In this document: piece after piece, positions 6,156 through 11,535 of the stretch
Numbering within the stretch: position 1 is the stretch's first letter
Layout of the letters: each line of letters opens with the position of its first letter
Source of the DNA: DATBLZ01 sp036555065
GTDB taxonomy: Bacteria; Pseudomonadota; Gammaproteobacteria; Steroidobacterales; Rariloculaceae
Direction of reading: 5' to 3'
Assembly: GCA_036555065.1 (NCBI GenBank)
Contig: DATBLZ010000137.1
Location: 1 to 11,535 of the forward strand
DNA: 11,535 bases
Translations under genes and position numbers: made by a program
The notes under the pieces: model-generated
Database searches by the model: none
What the model saw: the letters and a program-made list of their open reading frames with translations, nothing else
Told to the model about the DNA's origin: nothing

Positions 6156-6786
6156 GGTTTTGCCGGCGAACGATGCCGCGCGCTGCCAGAAACAGCAAGA
6201 AGAGCGCCACGGCCTGGATCAGATGATAGAGCGCATTGTGGTTGAACAACACGGGATGCAACCCGATTTGTGCCTGTTGCACGCCGGCGGCCGCGAACGT
6301 CAGCAGCAGAGCGATGGCGCCCCAGAGGTGGGGCGGGTCGCGACGACGCGCGTAGTGCGAACCGAAAACGGCGAGCAGGAATACCGCGGCCGGCAGGTAA
6401 TGCACGATCGCGACGAGGAACGTGTCGAACCGGGCGACCGCGAACAGGTAGCCGACGAATGCGACGAGTGCGCCGGTCCTAACCAAACGCGCCGGCGTCG
6501 GGGCGATGAGCTCGGCGCCGGCCTGCCAGGCCGCGAACGCGCTGACTCCGATCGCGACGAGCGTGCCCTTCCAGACGGCGGTGTGTAGACGGCTCGTTTT
6601 GTCGAGAAGAAAGCCGTGCTCGGTGCCGCCGAGCAGCGCCGCGAGCCCGATGGCGCAAAAGAACACGACGAAACAGAGCCGTAGCCGCAAGGCGCTCGTT
6701 GGACACCGGTGCAGAAGGAACGCAAGCAATGCGCACTCGACCGCGAGCCCGTAGTCAGTCAACGCGACGTCGGGCTCGGCGATCAT
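6142..6786 (-). CDS. Seven-span membrane protein (DUF6962-like), His-rich
   Basis: A 214-residue integral membrane protein with about seven hydrophobic segments, near residues 10-27, 35-53, 71-88, 101-119, 123-143, 154-172 and 186-204. Histidines sit at membrane edges: GGTEHGF (57), AIVHYLP (129), GLHP (177) and FNHNALYHLIQ (183, 188). The opening EPDVALTDYGLAVECALLA resembles proteins I recall as DUF6962, but I cannot confirm the family. The paired His near the last span suggests metal binding or a CREST-type membrane hydrolase, which is speculative. It is the first gene of the compact operon; its last 14 bp overlap the flavoprotein start. No strong Shine-Dalgarno precedes the ATG at 6786. 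It lies 46 bp after the regulator gene. Confidence 0.75.
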   Translation of the reverse strand: MIAEPDVALTDYGLAVECALLAFLLHRCPTSALRLRLCFVVFFCAIGLAALLGGTEHGFLLDKTSRLHTAVWKGTLVAIGVSAFAAWQAGAELIAPTPARLVRTGALVAFVGYLFAVARFDTFLVAIVHYLPAAVFLLAVFGSHYARRRDPPHLWGAIALLLTFAAAGVQQAQIGLHPVLFNHNALYHLIQAVALFLLFLAARGIVRRQNHVDA

Positions 6787-6832
6787 CCCGCGTGCGGGGC
6801 GCGCTCCGCGTCTCTACGCACGAGCGCGGCGG

Positions 6833-9022
6833 CTATTCACGTCCGTACTTCGCACGCAATTCCGCGAAGCGCGGGTTGTCGAGAATCGGCTCGAGGCGCG
6901 GGTCGCGGGCGAGACCTTCGATGGACCAATTGCCGGGCTCGTCGAGGTAAATTTCGAGCTGCTCCAGCGCCTGTTCCTCGTCGCCGAGGAGCAACAGAAC
7001 TCGAGTAATGGCCGCAATTCTTATCCCCGGGCCGTACCCAGCGTCGGTAACAACGCCGGCGCTTGTGAGGGACCTCTCGGCCTCCGCTGCCTGGCCCATC
7101 CCTGCCTGGACCTCTGCGAGCGCGACATACGTTCTTGCCGCCTCCAGGCGGTCCGTTTCGACGACTTCGGCCAGATGCCGCTCGATATCTGCCTTGGCCG
7201 ATGCGAATTGGTCGGCCGCTTCCTTTTTCTTGCCATAAAGGAGGTACGTTCGCGCATAGAGCAATGCCTTGGGGATCTTGAACTCACGGAGGTCGCCGTC
7301 TTGCACAGGGTCCTCGGGCGAGCTATCGAGAATACTCAAGGCTCTCACGTAGTTCCGGTCGAAAATGGCGGCGAGCCAGCGAATGTACGTAGCTGTAAGC
7401 CCATCGGCGTAACCTGGTGGCACGGTATCCTCATACTCATTCGCGAGGTCCGTTTCCCCGGCGCGATACAGTGCGAGCCCGACTTTATCGACGTAGGCGG
7501 TGCCGTCGTCAGGCGCGATCGCGAGAATGCCGTCGAGGTATTGCTCTGCTCGAGCATAGTCGCGCAGAAAGAGATGATTGACGTGCTGCTGGCGCAGGTA
7601 CCTGGGATTCCACGGATCGATCTCGAGAGCACGGTCGAGGTCACCGATGGCCGACTCCCAGTCCCCGCGATGCCGATAGACGCTTGAGCGCAAGAAGTAC
7701 AAGTCCGGTTCTTGTGGGATCAACCGAGCCGCGATCGCGAACTCGTCGAGCGCCTCCGGATATTTTCCCTCGCCGCGAGAGAGGTAGTTCGCTCTGGCGA
7801 GGTGCGCCTCGGGCAGATCCGCGTCGATTGCGAAAGCGCGCTCGTATGCCGCCTTGGCCGAGTCCAGTCGGGCGCGAGTGCGGTCGATACCACGGAAGTA
7901 AAGGCCCATATACGTGATGCTCAGACGGGCCCAGGCCTCAGCAAACTCGGGATCCGCATCCCTCGCCTTCTCGTATTGCTGCGTCGCGTAATTCAGCATT
8001 TCGTCTCGCTCGAAGACGCGCGCGAAGTAATCGTTGCCACGTAGGTAGTGCCCGTAGGCCTGCGTGTTCCTCGTAGGCACGTCGCGGAGGCGAGCGAGCT
8101 CTTCGGGCGAGGGTGCCGCATCGAGCGCATCGGCGATCGCGAGCGTAATCTTACGTTGGATCTCAAAGGAATTCTCCGCTGTAAGAGCCGTGGGATAAAC
8201 CTCGCTCCAAAGCATCCTGCTGGTCTGCGCTTCGATGAGCTCGACACTGAGCCGAACTGCGTCGCCTGCGGCGTGCACCCGACCCACGAGAAGCGTGGCG
8301 ACGTCTAATTCCCGCCCGATCTCGCGCGTGGTCTTGTCCGTGTCGCGATAACCCATCACGGCCGACCGGGACATGACTTTCTCGAGCACGGTGATTTTGC
8401 CGAGGCGGCTCAGCAACTCGTCGTGGAGGCCATCGCCGAAGAGTCGGGTGTCCTCATCGACCGCGCCGTCATAGGCAAAGGGCAGCACAGCGATCGAGCG
8501 TTCCACGGGCCTAAAAGACCAGGCGCCCAGCACGATCCCGATGACCACGGCCGTCGCTGCGCCCGCCCAGATCCATCGGTGCCGCGCCGCCTTTCGGGCC
8601 GTCGGCCCATTGGATGCAACGTCGGCCGGGGCCCCGGGTGCTGGTTGTGTGCTGACCGCCTCTACCAACTCGTCGGCCGCATGCGTTTCGTCTCGACTGA
8701 TGGGCGCTAACAAGCGGACGCCGATCTTCGGGATCGTCTCGATGACTTTAGGGTTGCGCGAGTCGTCGCCGAAGGCCTTGCGCAGCTCGACGATGCATTG
8801 CGACAGCGCGTCCTGCGTGACGGCCATTCTCGGCCAGACGGCATCGAGCAGAGCGTTTCTCGAGACGACTGCGCCCCCGGCCTCGGCGAGGTGGACAAGG
8901 ACCTCCATCGCGCGCGGCGTCACGCGAACCGTCTCCGTGCCGCGTCGAATTCTCGTGAGGGACGGCTGGACGAGCCAGTCGCCAACCTGGAAATCACCGC
9001 CCGCCAGACTTCCGGATGCCAT
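6833..9022 (-). CDS. Membrane-anchored winged-helix regulator with TolB-like and TPR domains (CadC/ToxR-type)
   Basis: A 729-residue one-component regulator. Residues 10-106 are an OmpR/PhoB-type winged helix (VTPRAMEVLVHLAEAGGAVV, LLDAVWP, LSQCIVELRKAFGDD, IETIPKIGVRL). A linker rich in Ala, Pro and Thr leads to one membrane span at about 149-168. The periplasmic part opens with a TolB/FlgO-like domain (RSIAVLPFAYDG, LFGDGLHDELLSRLGKI, VATLLVGRVH, LWSEVYP; about 175-277). From about 320 come tandem TPR helices (AFAIDADLPEAHLARANYL, LDRALEIDPWNPRYLRQQ and others) to the C-terminus. Such proteins sense envelope signals and bind DNA from the membrane. AAAGGTGA (9032-9039) is a good ribosome-binding site. 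Target genes are likely the neighbours on either side. Confidence 0.9.
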   Translation of the reverse strand: MASGSLAGGDFQVGDWLVQPSLTRIRRGTETVRVTPRAMEVLVHLAEAGGAVVSRNALLDAVWPRMAVTQDALSQCIVELRKAFGDDSRNPKVIETIPKIGVRLLAPISRDETHAADELVEAVSTQPAPGAPADVASNGPTARKAARHRWIWAGAATAVVIGIVLGAWSFRPVERSIAVLPFAYDGAVDEDTRLFGDGLHDELLSRLGKITVLEKVMSRSAVMGYRDTDKTTREIGRELDVATLLVGRVHAAGDAVRLSVELIEAQTSRMLWSEVYPTALTAENSFEIQRKITLAIADALDAAPSPEELARLRDVPTRNTQAYGHYLRGNDYFARVFERDEMLNYATQQYEKARDADPEFAEAWARLSITYMGLYFRGIDRTRARLDSAKAAYERAFAIDADLPEAHLARANYLSRGEGKYPEALDEFAIAARLIPQEPDLYFLRSSVYRHRGDWESAIGDLDRALEIDPWNPRYLRQQHVNHLFLRDYARAEQYLDGILAIAPDDGTAYVDKVGLALYRAGETDLANEYEDTVPPGYADGLTATYIRWLAAIFDRNYVRALSILDSSPEDPVQDGDLREFKIPKALLYARTYLLYGKKKEAADQFASAKADIERHLAEVVETDRLEAARTYVALAEVQAGMGQAAEAERSLTSAGVVTDAGYGPGIRIAAITRVLLLLGDEEQALEQLEIYLDEPGNWSIEGLARDPRLEPILDNPRFAELRAKYGRE

Positions 9023-9031
9023 GCCCGCCTG

Positions 9032-9039
9032 TCACCTTT
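9032..9039 (-). promoter_or_regulatory. Shine-Dalgarno AAAGGTGA for the winged-helix regulator
   Basis: Complementary to the 16S anti-SD and 9 bp before the ATG at 9022. It supports that start over internal alternatives, which would cut into the DNA-binding domain. Confidence 0.6.
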
Positions 9040-9086
9040 CGAGCCAGTCTAGCACCGCACGTCGAGAGCGGGCAGACGCCTCGACC

Positions 9087-9114
9087 CTCGTGTTTCGCTC
9101 GTGTTTCGCTCGTG
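9087..9114. repeat. 11-bp tandem repeat in the divergent promoter region (CTCGTGTTTCG x2.5)
   Basis: CTCGTGTTTCG occurs perfectly twice (9087-9097 and 9098-9108), followed by a half unit CTCGTG (9109-9114). The 11-bp period is one helical turn. Winged-helix proteins of the OmpR/PhoB fold typically bind head-to-tail repeats of this period, and the adjacent gene encodes such a domain. The repeat lies about 32 bp upstream of the best -10 candidate for the gene at 9188, a position suited to an activator. Assignment as the regulator's operator is inference. Confidence 0.5.
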
Positions 9115-9145
9115 AGCCGGTCCGGAATCGGGAAGGAATCGCCGT

Positions 9146-9151
9146 TATAAC
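9146..9151 (+). promoter_or_regulatory. Candidate -10 element (TATAAC) of the promoter for the secreted-protein pair
   Basis: TATAAC matches the sigma70 -10 consensus at five of six positions and lies 36 bp before the GTG at 9188. No recognisable TTGACA-like -35 is found 16-18 bp upstream, which would fit a promoter that depends on an activator bound to the 11-bp repeats just upstream. The transcription start is predicted near 9158. Confidence 0.35.
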
Positions 9152-9175
9152 AGTCTCCCTGCACACATCCATGGC

Positions 9176-9181
9176 AAGGAG
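9176..9181 (+). promoter_or_regulatory. Shine-Dalgarno AAGGAG deciding the GTG start at 9188
   Basis: A near-consensus ribosome-binding site 6 bp before GTG. It fixes a non-ATG start and thereby the full signal peptide of the gene. Confidence 0.75.
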
Positions 9182-9187
9182 AACAAC

Positions 9188-9826
9188 GTGAGCGCATTAC
9201 GCAAAGTGAGCAACTCGGCATCTCGCCCTCTTCGCCTCGCAGTCACTCTCGCGATGGCGTTCCCTTCGGTGGTCCTTGCCGGACCGCGGGAGGAACAGGC
9301 GACGCGCCACTCTCCTGGCAACGTCGAGCACGCTCATAGCGCCCTTCACACGGATGGCATCGTGCTCAAGACCGCAGACGCCAACATCCAAGCCCATCTC
9401 GCAGAGCTGCGTCACGCAACGGCGGCCTACCACGACATCAACGTTGCGCTTGGGCAGGGCTTCGTGCTCGGCATCAACGGCGGCGTCACGGGCTGTGTCG
9501 CACATCCGACGCTCGGCGCGATGGGCTATCACTACTCGAGGCAAGACCGCTTCGACGACGCCACGATCAACGAGCTCGAGCCCGAGGTCCTCGTCTACCA
9601 CACTGCCCAGGACGGCTCCCTCAAGCTCGGCGCGGTCGAGTGGGTTGTGCCAAAAGCAGCGTGGGAAGCCGTGCACGGCGCCGGCGCGCCGCCGCCAGTG
9701 GTCTATGGCGTTGCGCTCACCGTCATCAATCCCGTCCTGAACTGGTACGTGGCGCACGCCTGGATCTGGAAACGGAACCCGACCGGCATTCTCATGGATT
9801 GGAACCCGAAGGTGACTTGCCCTTGA
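9188..9826 (+). CDS. Uncharacterised secreted protein (conserved W-rich domain, C-terminal NP-VTC motif)
   Basis: A 212-residue exported protein beginning at GTG with a strong AAGGAG. Residues 1-31 are a Sec signal peptide with a basic N-region, hydrophobic core and VLA cleavage site. The mature domain has AHLAELRHATAAYHDINVALGQGF (69-92), then GCVAHPTLGAMGYHYSR, LEPEVLVYH, LGAVEWVVPK and the terminal HAWIWKRNPTGILMDWNPKVTC. I recognise this order (helical start, Cys-x-x-HPTLG-MGYHY, EPEVLVY, WIWK-NP-G, WNP-V-C) as a recurring family of exported proteins without known function. Cys103 and Cys211 are the only cysteines and probably form a disulfide. The next gene starts 19 bp downstream, so the two are likely cotranscribed. 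Confidence 0.82.
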   Translation: MSALRKVSNSASRPLRLAVTLAMAFPSVVLAGPREEQATRHSPGNVEHAHSALHTDGIVLKTADANIQAHLAELRHATAAYHDINVALGQGFVLGINGGVTGCVAHPTLGAMGYHYSRQDRFDDATINELEPEVLVYHTAQDGSLKLGAVEWVVPKAAWEAVHGAGAPPPVVYGVALTVINPVLNWYVAHAWIWKRNPTGILMDWNPKVTCP

Positions 9827-9845
9827 CCGCTGCGAGCGGACCCCC

Positions 9846-11535
9846 ATGACAACGAAGCGTTTGGCGGCCATTCTCGTGGCCTTCACGGCGATCAACGGCG
9901 TCACGGGGGGCGCGCTCGCCGCGCCCGGCGAGCTCGATTCGACCTTCGGCGATGACGGCTTCGCCCGAATCGACTCGCCCAACGACAACGGCCGAGCGAC
10001 AGCCATCGTCGCACAGAGCGACGGGAAGCTGCTCGTCGGGCGCGATACCGTTTTGGACACTGAGGATCTGTCCGTCCTGCGGCTCAATCCGGACGGTAGT
10101 CTCGATTCGACCTTCGCCGCCGCCGGCCGCGCGTCGGTGAGCGTTCCCGGTGCGAGCGGCCGGATGCTCGCCCTCGTACGCTTGAGCGGTGGCGATATCG
10201 TCGCCGCCGGCGCTATTCCTGAAAACGACACGATCGTGGGAGTCTACGATCTCGGTCTCGTGCGGTATCTCGCCGACGGCAGAGCCGACAGCGGTTTCGG
10301 CGCGAACAGTGTCGCCCGCGCGCGCTTCGCTGCCCTCACGATCGACGCAGCCACCGTCGTGGAGCAGCCCGACGGTAAGCTCGTCGCTTCCGTCGGCGGG
10401 GTCTTTGTTTTTGCCGAGTATGGCTGGAAGGCAGACTTCGCGGCCAAAGGAATGTCGTCCGACCTGGGCTCGAGCATGTTGCTCGTGCGCTTCGACGTCG
10501 CGGGCGCCGTCGATACGGGCTTCGGCACGGACGGCTTCGTGAGCATCGATCCCTCGGGCAGCTATGAGAGCGGGGTTCGTTGGCTCACGCAGCAGGCGGA
10601 CGGGAAGCTCGTCGCAGTGGGATTCGTAGGGCCGGACATGGCCGTCATCCGTCTGACCGCGGACGGCCTTCTCGACCCGACTTTCAACGGCGATGGTCTC
10701 GTGATTCTGCCCAGCTTGGTGCCGGGGGCCGATGCGCGCGCCGACGCCGTCGTCGTGCAGGGCGACGGCAAGATCGCCGTGGCCGGGACCACGGGTCCGT
10801 GCGCGAGCGACGACGCCGTTTGCGACGACGCAGGTGAGGCCGCTGTCGCGCGGCTCAACGCCGATGGCTCGCTCGATGCGACCTTCGGCTTCGGCGGGCG
10901 TGCGACATTCAGTATCCGGGGCTGGGAGCGGATCGAGGTCGCGCGAGGCGGGCTCGCGATCGAGCCCGACGGCACGCTCGTCGTCGGCGGCCGGGCGGGA
11001 CCCGGATCGGCGGAGCCGAGCGACTCACGCTACGGTTTCGTCGCGCGGCTGACGTCGAGCGGCGAGCACGATGTGGATTTCGGCGACGACGGCGTCACGC
11101 TCCTCGACGTCGGGCGACACGCGGCAACGAGCGGGATCGCCGGCCTCGAAAGCGGCGCGATCGCCGTCGCGATGTCTGCTTTCGACTTCTACACCCCTAC
11201 CGGTGACGCGAAAGTCATCGTCGCGCGTTTGGCTCCTTCGGCCGGGAACCCCGGTGTGCTCGGCCTAGCGCAGGGCGAAGTCAGAGCACGTGAGGGCACG
11301 CACGCACAGTTCGTGGTGCGGCGCACGGGCGGGACGACGGGTGCCGTCGGTATCGACTATAGGACGACCTGCTATGTTTGGGGGGGCGGGTGCTTCGACA
11401 CTGCGGACTATGCCGACTACACCCCCACGTCCGGAACGTTGACGTGGGCGGACGGGGACGGGACCGACCGCACCGTCGCGATCCCGATTCTCGCCGACAA
11501 CGTTGTCGAGGGGGACGAGACTTTCGACTTCTACC
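9846..11535 (+). CDS. Secreted delta-60 repeat protein with Calx-beta domain, N-terminal part (cut by right window edge)
   Basis: 563 codons are present with no stop. Residues 1-25 are a Sec signal peptide ending GGALA. Seven copies of the delta-60 signature (LD-TFG--G) follow, beginning at residues 30, 86, 146, 222, 276, 343 and 408. Each is paired with a QPDGKLVV-type strand pair (for example QSDGKLLVG, QADGKLVAVG, QGDGKIAVAG, EPDGTLVVGG). From about residue 465 a Calx-beta domain begins (REGTHAQFVVRRTGG, DYADYTPTSGTLTWADGDG, DNVVEGDETF), a calcium-associated adhesion module. Two Cys pairs (GPCASDDAVC and TTCYVWGGGC) may form small disulfide loops. Such proteins are long surface or secreted adhesins; more Calx-beta or a sorting domain is expected downstream. 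The ribosome-binding site is weak. Confidence 0.85.
   Translation, partial: MTTKRLAAILVAFTAINGVTGGALAAPGELDSTFGDDGFARIDSPNDNGRATAIVAQSDGKLLVGRDTVLDTEDLSVLRLNPDGSLDSTFAAAGRASVSVPGASGRMLALVRLSGGDIVAAGAIPENDTIVGVYDLGLVRYLADGRADSGFGANSVARARFAALTIDAATVVEQPDGKLVASVGGVFVFAEYGWKADFAAKGMSSDLGSSMLLVRFDVAGAVDTGFGTDGFVSIDPSGSYESGVRWLTQQADGKLVAVGFVGPDMAVIRLTADGLLDPTFNGDGLVILPSLVPGADARADAVVVQGDGKIAVAGTTGPCASDDAVCDDAGEAAVARLNADGSLDATFGFGGRATFSIRGWERIEVARGGLAIEPDGTLVVGGRAGPGSAEPSDSRYGFVARLTSSGEHDVDFGDDGVTLLDVGRHAATSGIAGLESGAIAVAMSAFDFYTPTGDAKVIVARLAPSAGNPGVLGLAQGEVRAREGTHAQFVVRRTGGTTGAVGIDYRTTCYVWGGGCFDTADYADYTPTSGTLTWADGDGTDRTVAIPILADNVVEGDETFDFY

Noticed and set aside
6787..6832. Terminator between the regulator and the membrane-protein gene
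   Set aside because: Only a weak CGCGCT/AGCGCG pairing with a 17-bp loop and no T-run; not a convincing intrinsic terminator.
9827..9839. Hairpin CCGCT-GCG-AGCGG between the secreted protein and delta-60 genes as a terminator
   Set aside because: The stem is only 5 bp, there is no following T-run, and the next start codon is only 6 bp further on. It might modulate initiation, but the evidence is too thin.
9197..10231. Long minus-strand open frame (344 codons) antisense to the secreted protein and the delta-60 gene
   Set aside because: It crosses two well-supported plus-strand genes with signal peptides. Its translation is Arg/Ala/Ser-rich with no domain, typical of a GC-driven shadow frame.
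1..11535. CRISPR array, tRNA/rRNA, IS element, prophage or defence system
   Set aside because: No regularly spaced repeats, RNA-gene sequences, transposase or integrase motifs, or terminal inverted repeats were seen. The delta-60 repeats are protein-level repeats within one gene.

Overview
The window is a densely coded, high-GC bacterial chromosome segment. Its gene families suggest a gammaproteobacterium, probably near Steroidobacteraceae or a related environmental lineage. These include a DUF3300 secreted protein, a DUF6152 protein, a ToxR/CadC-type winged-helix protein with TPRs, a GFA-fold protein, and a delta-60/Calx-beta surface protein. That placement is inference from family distribution. 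No rRNA, tRNA, CRISPR array, IS element, transposase or phage gene is visible.

Layout, left to right. (1) Bases 1-350, minus strand: the N-terminal part of a DUF3300 secreted protein, diverging across 186 bp from (2) a plus-strand pair at 537-1705. The pair is a small secreted DUF6152 protein and an uncharacterised secreted protein, translationally coupled by a GTGA overlap. (3) A compact minus-strand run from 6786 down to 1700. In transcription order it encodes a seven-span membrane protein, a Tat-exported FAD oxidoreductase, a GST-like protein reduced to its C-terminal half, a small lipoprotein, a GFA-fold zinc protein, a GNAT acetyltransferase, an alpha/beta hydrolase and a second GNAT acetyltransferase. 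Every junction is an overlap or a gap of 2-6 bp, so this looks like one eight-gene operon. It ends tail to tail with the plus-strand pair, the stop codons overlapping by 6 bp. (4) Bases 9022-6833, minus strand: a membrane-anchored winged-helix/TolB-like/TPR regulator, 46 bp upstream of the operon and possibly cotranscribed with it. (5) A 165-bp divergent promoter region holding a 28-bp tandem repeat of 11-bp period. (6) A plus-strand pair at 9188 to the right edge: an uncharacterised secreted protein, then a signal-peptide protein with seven delta-60 repeats and the start of a Calx-beta domain, cut by the window end.

How the genes may work together (inference). The one-component regulator sits between the operon and the secreted/surface pair, and the 11-bp repeat lies where an OmpR-fold DNA-binding domain would be expected to bind. 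The operon mixes envelope proteins (7-TM protein, Tat flavoprotein, lipoprotein) with cytoplasmic small-molecule enzymes (GFA, hydrolase, two acetyltransferases). That is consistent with oxidation of an unidentified substrate in the periplasm and further processing in the cytoplasm, but the substrate cannot be read from sequence. The most unusual items are the GST-like gene with an apparent in-frame internal deletion, the histidine-rich 7-TM protein, the 11-bp repeat, and the possible N-terminal histidine of the mature DUF6152 protein.
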